64,000 nucleotides of DNA from Bacteroides congonensis (GTDB lineage Bacteria; Bacteroidota; Bacteroidia; Bacteroidales; Bacteroidaceae): positions 496,001 to 560,000 of the forward strand of contig NZ_FQXY01000010.1 in the NCBI RefSeq assembly GCF_900130125.1, written 5' to 3'. Below, piece by piece: positions 17,733 through 26,762 of this stretch. A model generated the notes under the pieces. The model was not told the origin of the DNA. It made no database searches and saw only the letters and a list, made by a program, of their open reading frames with translations. Position 1 is the first letter of the stretch. The number at the start of each line of letters is the position of its first letter. Both the position numbers and the translations under genes were made by a program.

Positions 17733-18995
17733 ATGGAATTAAAAAGAGTGGTAGTAACAGGTCTTGGCGCCATTACTCCCGTTGGCAACAGCGTTCCCGA
17801 GTTTTGGGAAAACCTTGTGAACGGGGTTAGTGGAGCAGGACCTATTACTCATTTTGATGCGTCGCAATTCAAGACCCAATTCGCATGCGAAGTGAAAAAC
17901 TTCGAGGCAACAAAATACATCGACCGCAAGGAAGCAAGAAAGATGGACCTATACACTCAGTATGCCATCGCCGTTGCCAAAGAAGCGGTAGAAGATTCAG
18001 GGCTTGACACAGAAAAAGAAGACTTGAACAAAATCGGTGTTATTTTTGGCGCCGGTATTGGTGGTATACATACATTTGAAGAGGAAGTGGGCAACTACTA
18101 TACTCGTCAGGAAATGGGACCGAAGTTTAATCCGTTCTTCATTCCAAAGATGATTTCGGATATTGCTGCCGGACAGATTTCTATTATGTATGGTTTCCAC
18201 GGTCCTAATTATGCGACTTGTTCAGCATGTGCTACTTCTACCAATGCCATTGCAGATGCCTTTAACCTGATTCGTCTGGGTAAAGCAAATGTAATTGTGT
18301 CCGGTGGCTCGGAAGCAGCTATCTTCCCTGCAGGTGTGGGTGGCTTTAACGCTATGCACGCTCTGTCAACCCGTAACGACGAGGCTTCCAAGGCTTCACG
18401 TCCGTTCAGCGCAAGCCGTGACGGTTTCGTAATGGGTGAAGGTGGCGGTTGTCTGATCCTGGAAGAGTTGGAACATGCTAAAGCACGCGGTGCAAAAATC
18501 TATGCAGAAGTTGCCGGTGTAGGCATGTCTGCAGATGCACATCACTTGACAGCTTCCCATCCGGAAGGTCTTGGAGCTAAACTGGTGATGAAGAATGCAC
18601 TGGAAGATGCGGAAATGGATCCGAAAGAAGTAGATTATATCAATGTACACGGTACATCTACTCCGGTGGGTGATATTTCAGAAGCAAAAGCGATTAAGGA
18701 AGTATTCGGCGATCATGCGTTCGAGTTGAACATCAGTTCAACCAAATCAATGACAGGTCATTTGTTGGGTGCTGCCGGTGCGGTAGAATCCATTGCAAGT
18801 ATCCTTGCCATCAAGAACGGTATCGTTCCTCCGACTATCAACCATGAAGAAGGTGACAACGACGAGAACATCGATTATAACCTTAATTTCACGTTCAACA
18901 AAGCACAGAAACGCGAAGTTAATGTTGCCTTGTCCAATACATTCGGATTCGGCGGTCACAATGCGTGCGTTATCTTCAAGAAATACGCTGAGTAA
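17733..18995 (+). CDS. fabF: 3-oxoacyl-[acyl-carrier-protein] synthase II
   Basis: A 420-residue condensing enzyme that extends acyl-ACP by two carbons with malonyl-ACP. The active Cys lies in the CSACATS block near residue 166, the two active His in VHGTSTPVGD near 310 and TGHLLGAAGAVE near 347, and the C-terminal NTFGFGGHNACVIF is the usual glycine-rich ending. It is 15 bp after acpP and only 4 bp before the rnc start, so acpP-fabF-rnc should be one operon. Confidence 0.97.
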   Translation: MELKRVVVTGLGAITPVGNSVPEFWENLVNGVSGAGPITHFDASQFKTQFACEVKNFEATKYIDRKEARKMDLYTQYAIAVAKEAVEDSGLDTEKEDLNKIGVIFGAGIGGIHTFEEEVGNYYTRQEMGPKFNPFFIPKMISDIAAGQISIMYGFHGPNYATCSACATSTNAIADAFNLIRLGKANVIVSGGSEAAIFPAGVGGFNAMHALSTRNDEASKASRPFSASRDGFVMGEGGGCLILEELEHAKARGAKIYAEVAGVGMSADAHHLTASHPEGLGAKLVMKNALEDAEMDPKEVDYINVHGTSTPVGDISEAKAIKEVFGDHAFELNISSTKSMTGHLLGAAGAVESIASILAIKNGIVPPTINHEEGDNDENIDYNLNFTFNKAQKREVNVALSNTFGFGGHNACVIFKKYAE

Positions 18996-18999
18996 TATC

Positions 19000-19950
19000 G
19001 TGTTACGTAACCAAATAGATAAGATAAGGCTCTTGTTCCGCAAGGACAGAGAGTCTTATCTTTGTTTTTATCAGATACTCGGATTCTATCCGCGTAATAT
19101 CCGGCTTTACGAGCAGGCTCTTCTGCACAAGTCTACTTCGCTCCGTTCGGAAAAAGGACGTCCTTTAAATAACGAACGCCTGGAGTTCCTGGGTGACGCC
19201 ATCCTTGACGCCATCGTAGGAGATATTGTCTACAAGCGTTTTGAAGGGAAACGGGAAGGTTTCCTGACCAACACGCGTTCCAAGATCGTACAACGGGAGA
19301 CTTTGAACAAGTTGGCCGTCGAAATTGGGTTGGACAAGCTCATAAAGTATTCTACCCGCTCTTCTTCTCACAACAGTTATATGTACGGAAATGCTTTTGA
19401 AGCATTTATCGGAGCTATTTATCTGGATCAGGGATATGAACGTTGCAAGCAGTTTATGGAGCAACGTATCATCAACCGGTATATTGACTTGGATAAAATA
19501 TCCCGCAAAGAGGTTAACTTCAAATCCAAGCTAATCGAATGGAGTCAGAAAAGCAAGATGGAGGTTTCTTTTGAACTGATAGAGCAATTCCTCGATCAGG
19601 ACAGCAACCCTGTATTTCAGACAGAAGTACGCATAGAAGGTCTTCCTGCCGGAACAGGTACGGGGTATTCCAAGAAAGAGTCTCAACAGAATGCTGCCCA
19701 GATGGCTATCAAGAAAGTGAAAGATCCGACATTCATTACGACCATTAACGAGACTAAGGAACAGCAAACAGCAATAGCTGATGAGTCTGAAACCGAACCG
19801 GATGCAGACCCTGAAATGGAAATTGAAAATATGTCAGAAGAGAACCAATCTGTCGACGGCGAAGTTGCTATGGCGGAAGTGTCCCCGGAATCTACCCAAA
19901 GCAAATTCCCATACGACGACCCTGAATCACCAGATCGTGTTCTTCCGTAA
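19000..19950 (+). CDS. rnc: Ribonuclease III with acidic C-terminal tail
   Basis: The start is a GTG 4 bp after the fabF stop, giving VLRNQIDKIRLLFRKD at the N-terminus, and 316 residues. The RNase III signature NNERLEFLGDAILD is at 57-70, the second catalytic Glu is in GNAFEAFIGAIYLD near 130, and a dsRNA-binding domain spans about 170-245 (GTGTGYSKKESQQNAAQMAIKK is its end). The last ~70 residues are a low-complexity acidic tail not found in short RNase III enzymes. The final 59 bp overlap the convergent pfkA gene. RNase III processes rRNA and other double-stranded RNA. Confidence 0.95.
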   Translation: MLRNQIDKIRLLFRKDRESYLCFYQILGFYPRNIRLYEQALLHKSTSLRSEKGRPLNNERLEFLGDAILDAIVGDIVYKRFEGKREGFLTNTRSKIVQRETLNKLAVEIGLDKLIKYSTRSSSHNSYMYGNAFEAFIGAIYLDQGYERCKQFMEQRIINRYIDLDKISRKEVNFKSKLIEWSQKSKMEVSFELIEQFLDQDSNPVFQTEVRIEGLPAGTGTGYSKKESQQNAAQMAIKKVKDPTFITTINETKEQQTAIADESETEPDADPEMEIENMSEENQSVDGEVAMAEVSPESTQSKFPYDDPESPDRVLP

Positions 19951-20902
19951 CCAGTTTCAGTTTTCCGGCAACTTCTTCAAGGGGGATAGATGAAATGTCG
20001 TCTCCTCTTAGAGCTACCATTCGCCCGAATTCTCCATTTGCAATTAATTCCGTTGCGTGACCGCCCATACGGGTGGAAAGGTTACGGTCGAAAGGAGTAG
20101 GCGAACCGCCACGCTGAATATATCCCAATACAGTTTCACGAGTCTCTATTCCGGTTTCATATTCAATTTCCTGTGCAATATATTCCGCAGCACGTTTACG
20201 GCCATCTGTCTGAATTCCTTCAGCCACTACTACAATGGAGTAAGGTTTGCCTTTTTTCAGCCTATCCAGAATTGTGTTGCCAATATTCTTTATGTTATAA
20301 GGGATTTCAGGGACAAGGATAACATCTCCCCCACCTGCCATACCGGAATACAAAGCAATCCAACCGGCTTTATGTCCCATCACTTCAATCACCATCACTC
20401 TTTTATGAGAACTGGCAGTGGAATGCAAGCGGTCAATGGCATCCGTGGCAATGCTTACTGCCGAATCAAATCCGAAAGAGATATCTGTTCCCCAGATGTC
20501 ATTGTCAATGGTTTTCGGGACTGATACGATATTCACCCCCATTGCGGCAAATTTGGCGGCGGTCTTTTGTGTTCCATTTCCCCCGATGCAGACTACACAA
20601 TCCAAGCCCATTTCCTGAATATTCTGAAGGATAAGTGCCGGCTTGTCAACATCCGAGATGACACCTCCTTTCTTAAAGGGCTTTTCGCGGGAAGTTCCCA
20701 GCATCGTTCCTCCAAGATTCAGCAGGCCGGACAGAGATTTATCTGTAAAGGACTCGACATCCTTCGTCAGCAAACCTTGAAAGCCGCTGTGAATACCTAT
20801 CACTTCCATCCCATAATAATTGATGGCTGTCTTGCACACGCCACGAATGGTGGCATTAATACCGGGGCAGTCCCCGCCTGAGGTTAAGATTCCAATTCTC
20901 AT
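19892..20902 (-). CDS. pfkA: 6-phosphofructokinase, mixed-signature type
   Basis: A 336-residue phosphofructokinase. MRIGILTSGGDCPGINATIRG and the catalytic PKTIDND (residues 129-135) are clear, as is MGHKAGWIALYSG and a C-terminal VLGYIQRGGSP. The donor-phosphate loop reads GGNGT (107-111) instead of GGDGS, so Asn replaces the Asp that helps bind Mg in Escherichia coli PfkA, while Gly110 is the ATP-type residue. Lys130 in PKTIDND is the residue typical of pyrophosphate-dependent enzymes, where ATP enzymes have Gly. ATP or PPi use is thus not decided by sequence. It is convergent with rnc. Confidence 0.92.
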   Translation of the reverse strand: MRIGILTSGGDCPGINATIRGVCKTAINYYGMEVIGIHSGFQGLLTKDVESFTDKSLSGLLNLGGTMLGTSREKPFKKGGVISDVDKPALILQNIQEMGLDCVVCIGGNGTQKTAAKFAAMGVNIVSVPKTIDNDIWGTDISFGFDSAVSIATDAIDRLHSTASSHKRVMVIEVMGHKAGWIALYSGMAGGGDVILVPEIPYNIKNIGNTILDRLKKGKPYSIVVVAEGIQTDGRKRAAEYIAQEIEYETGIETRETVLGYIQRGGSPTPFDRNLSTRMGGHATELIANGEFGRMVALRGDDISSIPLEEVAGKLKLVTEEHDLVIQGRRMGICFG

Positions 20903-20999
20903 TGTCGCATTTTTTAGTCAAAAACTCGGGGATTCTGGTAAACTCGTCAATTTTAACGATTATTTCCGTCGTAAAGATAGAAAAAAAAGATAAATAAGT

Positions 21000-21007
21000 T
21001 ACTTTTG
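21000..21007 (+). promoter_or_regulatory. Promoter -7 element of the GH3-family gene
   Basis: TACTTTTG matches TAnnTTTG 31 bases before the ATG at 21039, in the spacer divergent from pfkA. Confidence 0.55.
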
Positions 21008-21038
21008 CACGACTAAACATTATTATGTTAAAGCAGAA

Positions 21039-22547
21039 ATGAATATTACAAAAATTATTAGTAAGACTTTTGATTCCCGTTTAAAACAAATAGATCTATA
21101 TGCTAATCAGGCTAGTGAGATTCAACATCGTGTATTGAATCGCTTGGTGCAGCAGGCTGCCCGGACTGAATGGGGTAAAAAGTACGACTATGCCTCTATC
21201 CGCAGCTATGAAGATTTCAGAAAACGCCTGCCCATCCAAACATACGAAGAGATAAAGCCTTACGTAGAGCGTTTACGGGCAGGAGAACAGAACCTGCTTT
21301 GGCCGTCGGAAATACGTTGGTTTGCCAAATCATCCGGTACGACTAATGATAAGAGCAAGTTTCTTCCTGTCAGCAAGGAAGCATTGGAGGATATTCATTA
21401 CAGAGGTGGGAAAGATGCTGCGGCCCTTTATTTCCGTATCAATCCGGATAGTCATTTCTTTTCCGGAAAGGGATTGATTATGGGTGGTAGCCACAGTCCG
21501 AATCTTAATTCCAATCACAGTCTGGTCGGGGACTTGTCGGCTATTTTAATTCAAAATGTAAATCCGCTTATTAATTTCATTCGTGTGCCAAGCAAGAAGA
21601 TTGCATTGATGAACGAATGGGAAGCTAAAATAGAAGCAATCGCTAACAGTACTATTCCGGTGAATGTAACGAGCTTGTCCGGTGTGCCATCCTGGACGCT
21701 GGTGCTTATCAAACGCATTCTTGAGAAAACCGGGAAACATACATTGGAGGAAGTATGGCCTAATCTGGAAGTGTTCTTCCATGGTGGCGTGGCTTTCACT
21801 CCTTACCGCGAACAGTATAAGCAGGTGATTCAGTCGCCTAAAATGCATTATGTGGAGACTTATAATGCTTCTGAAGGGTATTTCGGTACGCAGAATGATC
21901 TTTCTGATCCTGCTATGTTGTTGATGATTGACTACGGAATCTTCTACGAATTTATTCCACTGGAAGAAGTGGACAAGGAAAATCCGCGGGCATATTGCCT
22001 TGAAGAGGTGGAACTGAACAAGAATTATGCAATGGTGATTTCTACTTCCTGCGGTTTGTGGAGGTACATGATTGGTGATACGGTGAAGTTTACGAGCAAG
22101 AATCCCTATAAGTTTGTTATCACGGGAAGAACAAAGCATTTCATCAATGCCTTCGGTGAGGAATTGATTGTTGATAATGCTGAAAAGGGACTGGCCAAGG
22201 CTTGCGCAGAAACGGGAGCACAGGTTTGTGAGTATTCTGCGGCACCGGTCTTTATGGATGAGAATGCAAAATGCCGTCACCAATGGCTGATAGAGTTTGC
22301 CAAGATGCCGGATTCTGTTGAGAAGTTTGCGGCGATACTGGATGCTACTCTGAAAGAGGTCAATTCTGACTATGAGGCAAAACGGTGGAAGGATATTGCA
22401 TTGCAGCCATTGGAGGTAATTGTTGCCCGCCAAGGGTTGTTCCATGATTGGATGGCGCAAAAAGGGAAATTGGGTGGGCAGCATAAAGTTCCCAGATTGA
22501 GTAATACGAGGGAGTATATTGAGACGATGTTGCCGTTGAATCAATAG
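21039..22547 (+). CDS. GH3 auxin-responsive promoter family protein (adenylate-forming)
   Basis: A 502-residue protein of the GH3/JAR1 family, plant-type acyl-acid amido synthetases that also occur in Bacteroidetes. The ATP-binding WFAKSSGTTNDKSKFLPVS near residues 97-115 is the P-loop-like motif; YNASEGYFGTQND near 276 is the second nucleotide motif, followed by SCGLWRYMIGDTVKFTSKNPYKFVITGRTKHFINAFGEEL near 336-375 which holds the motif III Asp. Substrates in gut bacteria are unknown; members conjugate a carboxylate to an amino acid through an adenylate in plants. Cytoplasmic, monocistronic, with its own promoter. Confidence 0.88.
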   Translation: MNITKIISKTFDSRLKQIDLYANQASEIQHRVLNRLVQQAARTEWGKKYDYASIRSYEDFRKRLPIQTYEEIKPYVERLRAGEQNLLWPSEIRWFAKSSGTTNDKSKFLPVSKEALEDIHYRGGKDAAALYFRINPDSHFFSGKGLIMGGSHSPNLNSNHSLVGDLSAILIQNVNPLINFIRVPSKKIALMNEWEAKIEAIANSTIPVNVTSLSGVPSWTLVLIKRILEKTGKHTLEEVWPNLEVFFHGGVAFTPYREQYKQVIQSPKMHYVETYNASEGYFGTQNDLSDPAMLLMIDYGIFYEFIPLEEVDKENPRAYCLEEVELNKNYAMVISTSCGLWRYMIGDTVKFTSKNPYKFVITGRTKHFINAFGEELIVDNAEKGLAKACAETGAQVCEYSAAPVFMDENAKCRHQWLIEFAKMPDSVEKFAAILDATLKEVNSDYEAKRWKDIALQPLEVIVARQGLFHDWMAQKGKLGGQHKVPRLSNTREYIETMLPLNQ

Positions 22548-22549
22548 CA

Positions 22550-22585
22550 TTCTTTTTCTTTCGTCTTGATACGAAAGAAAAAGAA
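22550..22585. terminator. 15-bp perfect stem-loop just after the GH3-family gene
   Basis: Arms 22550-22564 and 22571-22585 are perfect inverted copies (TTCTTTTTCTTTCGT and its complement) around a six-base loop. The stem begins two bases after the stop codon. One arm is pyrimidine-only, so on either strand the transcript would end in a stem flanked by A or U; it may serve as a bidirectional terminator between this gene and the convergent mnmA. Confidence 0.6.
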
Positions 22586-22608
22586 CCAAAAAGAAAGAAT
22601 CAAGGCTG

Positions 22609-22724
22609 CGTTTTTTCAGCTACTCCGGTGATTTCTCCAGCTAAAGGGCAGAAACTCGCTACGCTCAAACAGTCTGCCCTTCTTAACGCTGAAGAAAACA
22701 CCTGCGCTTGACGCTGAAAAAACG
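22609..22724. repeat. Nested inverted-repeat element (GH3-mnmA spacer)
   Basis: Outer arms 22609-22620 and 22713-22724 (CGTTTTTTCAGC and its complement) enclose inner arms 22644-22652 and 22673-22681 (AAGGGCAGA and its complement) around a 20-base loop that itself contains GAGCGTAGCGAG on the minus strand. No ORF. I recall similar sequence in other Bacteroides intergenic regions, which would make it a dispersed element; that is memory, not a search. Confidence 0.6.
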
Positions 22725-22769
22725 AGGCCGGGAAACCATGCGGAGTGTTCGCTGCGGACACTGAGATGA

Positions 22770-23846
22770 TTATCGGGATTCAATTATAATTCCGCCACCT
22801 AGCAGTAGACCGTCTTTATAGAATGCAGCGGCCTGCCCAGGCGCAATGGCGGTTAAGGGTTCATGAAGTTGCACGTGGAGTTGGTTGTCAGGAGTAATGG
22901 TGACTGTACAGTGGTTTTCCTGTTTACGATATCGTATCTTCACGATGATATCAGAATGCCCCAAGATGCGTTCGCGGTTCACGATGTTCCAGTCTTTCAA
23001 CCACATTTCTGTCTTTTCCAAGGCGGAAAGTGAGGACAATATCACTTCATTCTTTTCTACGTTTATCTCTTTTACGAAAACAGGACGGTTCAGATGAATA
23101 CCTAGTCCACGTCTTTGGCCAATGGTATAAAAAGGGTATCCTTCGTGCCAAGCTATGAAATTCCCCTTTTCATCGACAAATCTTCCTCGTCTGACCATTT
23201 CTGACCACGGCTGACCATTCCTGACCAACCAGTTTTTCAGGAAGCTTCGGTAGTCCATCGGGCAGAAACAAACTCCTATACTATCCTTTTTAGTGGCGAC
23301 TTTTTGGAAGCCACGTTCAACAGCCCAGGCACGGGCTTCAACTTTCGTAATTCCTCCCATTGGCAGAAGAATTCTGCTGAGTATATCTTGCTTCAAGCCC
23401 CACAGAAAAAAGGACTGGTCTTTGTCCGGGTCAACGGCGTGTGTAATATAGTAAGTATCTGCCAGCTTTATTTTTTGGACATAATGACCGGTAGCGATGT
23501 AAAAGATGCCCATTTCATCAGCTATTTTGGCAAGCAAAGGCCACTTTAGATAGTTATTGCACAATGTACAAGGTACTGGAGTATGACCTGCCATATACTC
23601 ATGCACAAAATATTCGATGATTTGCTCATTGAATATCTCACGGGCATCATATGTTATATGCGGGATACCGAGACGTTCTGCCAGATTACGGGCATCTTCC
23701 AGATATTCGGTCGAGTCGTTCAGTTCATAAAAACGAAAAGTGACTCCGGTTACTTCATAACCGGCTTCCAGCAGTCTCATAGCGGCCACAGAGCTATCTG
23801 TTCCACCACTCATACCTAACAATACTCGTTTGTTTTCTTCTATCAT
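22770..23846 (-). CDS. mnmA: tRNA-specific 2-thiouridylase
   Basis: A 358-residue enzyme that thiolates U34 of Lys, Glu and Gln tRNAs. The PP-loop [17 protein letters not shown] lies at 8-24 (Thr where most have Val), [11 protein letters not shown] near 93 contains the first active Cys, and [11 protein letters not shown] near 194 the second, so both catalytic cysteines are kept. [14 protein letters not shown] near 243 is the C-terminal domain signature. A -7 element TAATTTTG (23851-23858, minus) ends only four bases before the ATG, so the transcript may have almost no leader. Bacteroides often carry more than one MnmA paralogue. Confidence 0.93.
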   Translation of the reverse strand: MIEENKRVLLGMSGGTDSSVAAMRLLEAGYEVTGVTFRFYELNDSTEYLEDARNLAERLGIPHITYDAREIFNEQIIEYFVHEYMAGHTPVPCTLCNNYLKWPLLAKIADEMGIFYIATGHYVQKIKLADTYYITHAVDPDKDQSFFLWGLKQDILSRILLPMGGITKVEARAWAVERGFQKVATKKDSIGVCFCPMDYRSFLKNWLVRNGQPWSEMVRRGRFVDEKGNFIAWHEGYPFYTIGQRRGLGIHLNRPVFVKEINVEKNEVILSSLSALEKTEMWLKDWNIVNRERILGHSDIIVKIRYRKQENHCTVTITPDNQLHVQLHEPLTAIAPGQAAAFYKDGLLLGGGIIIESR

Positions 23847-23870
23847 GCTGCAAAATTAAGGATTTTCCCG

Positions 23871-23878
23871 TATCTTTG
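23871..23878 (+). promoter_or_regulatory. Promoter -7 element of the SNF2 helicase gene
   Basis: TATCTTTG, a full match to TAnnTTTG, lies 20 bases before the helicase ATG in the 52-bp spacer divergent from mnmA. Confidence 0.6.
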
Positions 23879-23898
23879 TCAGTTAAAGCCTAAAGAGA

Positions 23899-26736
23899 AT
23901 GAAAGAGAAAATAACTAATGGACAAGTCATCATCGTTTTTACGGAACATCCGGTATTCGGCATATTACTGATTCCTTACATAGCGGAAAGACCGGGCGAT
24001 GGCACGTTGCAGTTAGTAGAACAGGCTTTTCACGCTTCTCCCGAAGCTATGGAACGGATGAGTGAGGCGGAAAGACAGGCCATTGATATCGCCTCTCATT
24101 ATACGGAGAAGTATCTGATGAGCAATTACTCCCGTGAAAAGACCGTTTCGCGTTTTCTACATAAATTATCTGAAGATCCTGAACGGATCAAAAACAGCAT
24201 CCGTCCGTTTATTGAGAAGAAGTTGCAGGAGATGCTGACGTTGATACGCGAAAGCGGACTGCCTTTTTATCAAAAACAGGCTGGTAGTAAAATTCTATAT
24301 GCTCACCACGCCTATCGGGTGCATGCTGATGATGTTGAGACTCGTGTAATCTTTCATGCCGACAGCAAAACATTCCGCTATCAGTTACAATGTTACGATG
24401 GCGGACAACCATTCTCCCTGACCGAACTGAAGCCCGTCACCGTACTGACTTCCTCGCCGGCAATTCTGCTATTGGGTATGGAGTTATATTTCTTTCCGCA
24501 TATTGAGAGTACAAGAGTCTTGCCTTTTACAAAGAAAAAATCGATTAGTGTGAATGCTTCCCAGATTGAGAAGTATATAGATAACATTATGATTCCAATT
24601 GCACGCTATCATGAGATTGAAACTCACGGGCTGAATCTTATTGAAGAGGAATGTAGCTGCGAGGCATTATTATCTCTTGATACAATTCACGGCGAGCAGG
24701 TGCTACAACTTAGTTTTCGTTATGGCGACCAGGTATTTACACCAGATAGTGCCGCTGAAATGAAGAAAATCGTTTATCGGAAAGAATCCGGCGATGTTTT
24801 TTTCTTCCGGCGTAACATTATCGAAGAAGAGAAAGCAATTCAACTTTTAACGCAAGCCGGATTACAACTACTTGATACTTCTTTCAAATTATCGCCTAAA
24901 GCTAAGGAAAAAACGATTGGAGAATGGATTAACAATCACCGGGAAATGTTACAACTCTCCTTCCAACTTGTCAGCAGTATGGGGAATATGCCTTATTGTC
25001 TGGATGAGATCCGTATCGAACAAAGCTGTGAAGATGAAGTCGATTGGTTTGAATTGCATATCACGGTGGTTATCGGCACATTACGTATTCCCTTTTCCCG
25101 CTTTCGCAAACATATCCTGGAAGAAAAAAGAGAATATCAGTTGCCCGACGGCCGCATGATTCTCCTGCCTGAAGAATGGTTCAGCAAATATGTGAATCTA
25201 TTGGAAATGGGAATGCAGACGGAAAAAGGAATCCGTGTGAGACGCACGCTCTTAGGTGCTGTACAGACAGCTTTAGGAGAAAATGCACTCAAACAGTTCC
25301 CGTCCCAAAAGCACATACACAACATTGCCGTGCCTAAAGCGCTCAAGGCAACATTGCGTCCTTACCAACAGAAAGGATTCTCATGGATGGTACATCTGCA
25401 CAAACTAGGGTTTGGCGCATGCCTGGCAGATGACATGGGACTTGGAAAAACACTGCAAACCCTAACCTTACTGCAATACATATACAAGCCGTATGGGCAT
25501 AAGCAGGCTGCCACCCTGATTGTCGTTCCTACATCGCTGCTTCACAACTGGCGACGGGAAACCAAACGTTTCACCGTTCTTTCAATGACAGAATACAATA
25601 ATACCGTATCCATCCCCCAAGAGCACCCGAAGAAATTCTTTAATCAGTTTCATTTGGTTATTACTACGTATGGGATGATGCGGAACAATATCGATATACT
25701 CTCTTCTTACAATTTTGAATACATCGTACTCGACGAGAGCCAGAATATCAAGAATAGTGATTCACTCACTTTCCGTTCGGCCACCCGGTTGAGAAGCAAT
25801 CACCGGCTTGTACTGACAGGTACTCCGATTGAGAACTCCCTCAAAGACCTATGGGCACAATTCCACTTCATACAACCGGACTTGCTGGGTACGGAGAGTG
25901 ACTTCCAAAGACAATTCATAATTCCGCTCCGCCAGGGAAACACCCGTGTAGAGACACAGTTGCAACAACTGACCGCCCCCTTTATCCTTCGCAGAAGCAA
26001 AAAAGAAGTAGCTCCGGAACTTCCCGCGCTTACCGAGGAAACGATTTTCTGCGACATGACTGAAGAACAAGACACCTTGTATGAACAAGAGAAGAACAGC
26101 CTGCGCAACACCTTGCTTCAACATCCACAAAGTACGGACAAATTCCATTCATTCAATGTCTTGAACGGGATTCTGCGTTTACGTCAACTAGCTTGTCATC
26201 CACAGCTTATCTTACCTGACTTCACCGGACTGTCCGGAAAAACAACACAGATAATCGAAACATTCGATACGTTGCGAAGCGAAGGTCACAAAGTTCTGAT
26301 TTTCTCGTCCTTCGTCAAGCATCTGGAAGTGTTGGCTGAAGCCTTCCAGGAACGTGGTTGGAAATATGCCCTGTTGACAGGAGCGACAAACAACCGTCCT
26401 TCCGAAATCGCCCATTTCACCGAACAAAAGGACGTACAGGCCTTTCTTATTTCCCTGAAAGCCGGTGGCGTGGGACTCAATCTCACTCAGGCTGACTATG
26501 TATTTATCATCGACCCCTGGTGGAATCCTGCCGTAGAATCCCAAGCCATCGCCCGCGCCCATCGTATCGGGCAGGAGAAACGGGTGATTGCTTATCGTTT
26601 CATTACTCAGAACAGTATAGAAGAAAAGATTCTCTACCTGCAAGATGAAAAGCGGAAACTCGCGGAAACATTTGTCACTGAAAGCGAAGTATTGCCTGCA
26701 TTGAGCAATGAACAATGGGTAGACCTGCTTGAATAA
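23899..26736 (+). CDS. SNF2/Rad54-family helicase-like ATPase
   Basis: A 945-residue superfamily 2 ATPase. The N-terminal ~460 residues are poorly conserved and probably form the bacterial SNF2-associated region; the core follows with ADDMGLGKTLQTLTLLQ (Walker A) near 510, LIVVPTSLLHNWRRE (Ia), VLDESQNIKN (motif II, DESQ in place of DEAH) near 610, LTGTPIENSLKDLWAQFHF (III), LISLKAGGVGLNLTQADYV (V) and RAHRIGQ (VI) near 890. It should be a double-stranded DNA translocase that remodels protein-DNA complexes or helps restart transcription, like RapA-type proteins. It is not linked to defence genes here. Confidence 0.93.
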   Translation: MKEKITNGQVIIVFTEHPVFGILLIPYIAERPGDGTLQLVEQAFHASPEAMERMSEAERQAIDIASHYTEKYLMSNYSREKTVSRFLHKLSEDPERIKNSIRPFIEKKLQEMLTLIRESGLPFYQKQAGSKILYAHHAYRVHADDVETRVIFHADSKTFRYQLQCYDGGQPFSLTELKPVTVLTSSPAILLLGMELYFFPHIESTRVLPFTKKKSISVNASQIEKYIDNIMIPIARYHEIETHGLNLIEEECSCEALLSLDTIHGEQVLQLSFRYGDQVFTPDSAAEMKKIVYRKESGDVFFFRRNIIEEEKAIQLLTQAGLQLLDTSFKLSPKAKEKTIGEWINNHREMLQLSFQLVSSMGNMPYCLDEIRIEQSCEDEVDWFELHITVVIGTLRIPFSRFRKHILEEKREYQLPDGRMILLPEEWFSKYVNLLEMGMQTEKGIRVRRTLLGAVQTALGENALKQFPSQKHIHNIAVPKALKATLRPYQQKGFSWMVHLHKLGFGACLADDMGLGKTLQTLTLLQYIYKPYGHKQAATLIVVPTSLLHNWRRETKRFTVLSMTEYNNTVSIPQEHPKKFFNQFHLVITTYGMMRNNIDILSSYNFEYIVLDESQNIKNSDSLTFRSATRLRSNHRLVLTGTPIENSLKDLWAQFHFIQPDLLGTESDFQRQFIIPLRQGNTRVETQLQQLTAPFILRRSKKEVAPELPALTEETIFCDMTEEQDTLYEQEKNSLRNTLLQHPQSTDKFHSFNVLNGILRLRQLACHPQLILPDFTGLSGKTTQIIETFDTLRSEGHKVLIFSSFVKHLEVLAEAFQERGWKYALLTGATNNRPSEIAHFTEQKDVQAFLISLKAGGVGLNLTQADYVFIIDPWWNPAVESQAIARAHRIGQEKRVIAYRFITQNSIEEKILYLQDEKRKLAETFVTESEVLPALSNEQWVDLLE

Positions 26737-26762
26737 GAAAAAGAGGCTTCATAATCCATCTT

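Noticed and set aside
18793..18999. N-terminal extension of the rnc frame inside fabF
   Set aside because: It overlaps fabF in another frame; RNase III similarity starts at the GTG at 19000.
21546..22589. 347-codon ORF antisense to the GH3-family gene
   Set aside because: It is a shadow of a well-supported gene, has no recognisable domain and would run through the 15-bp stem-loop.
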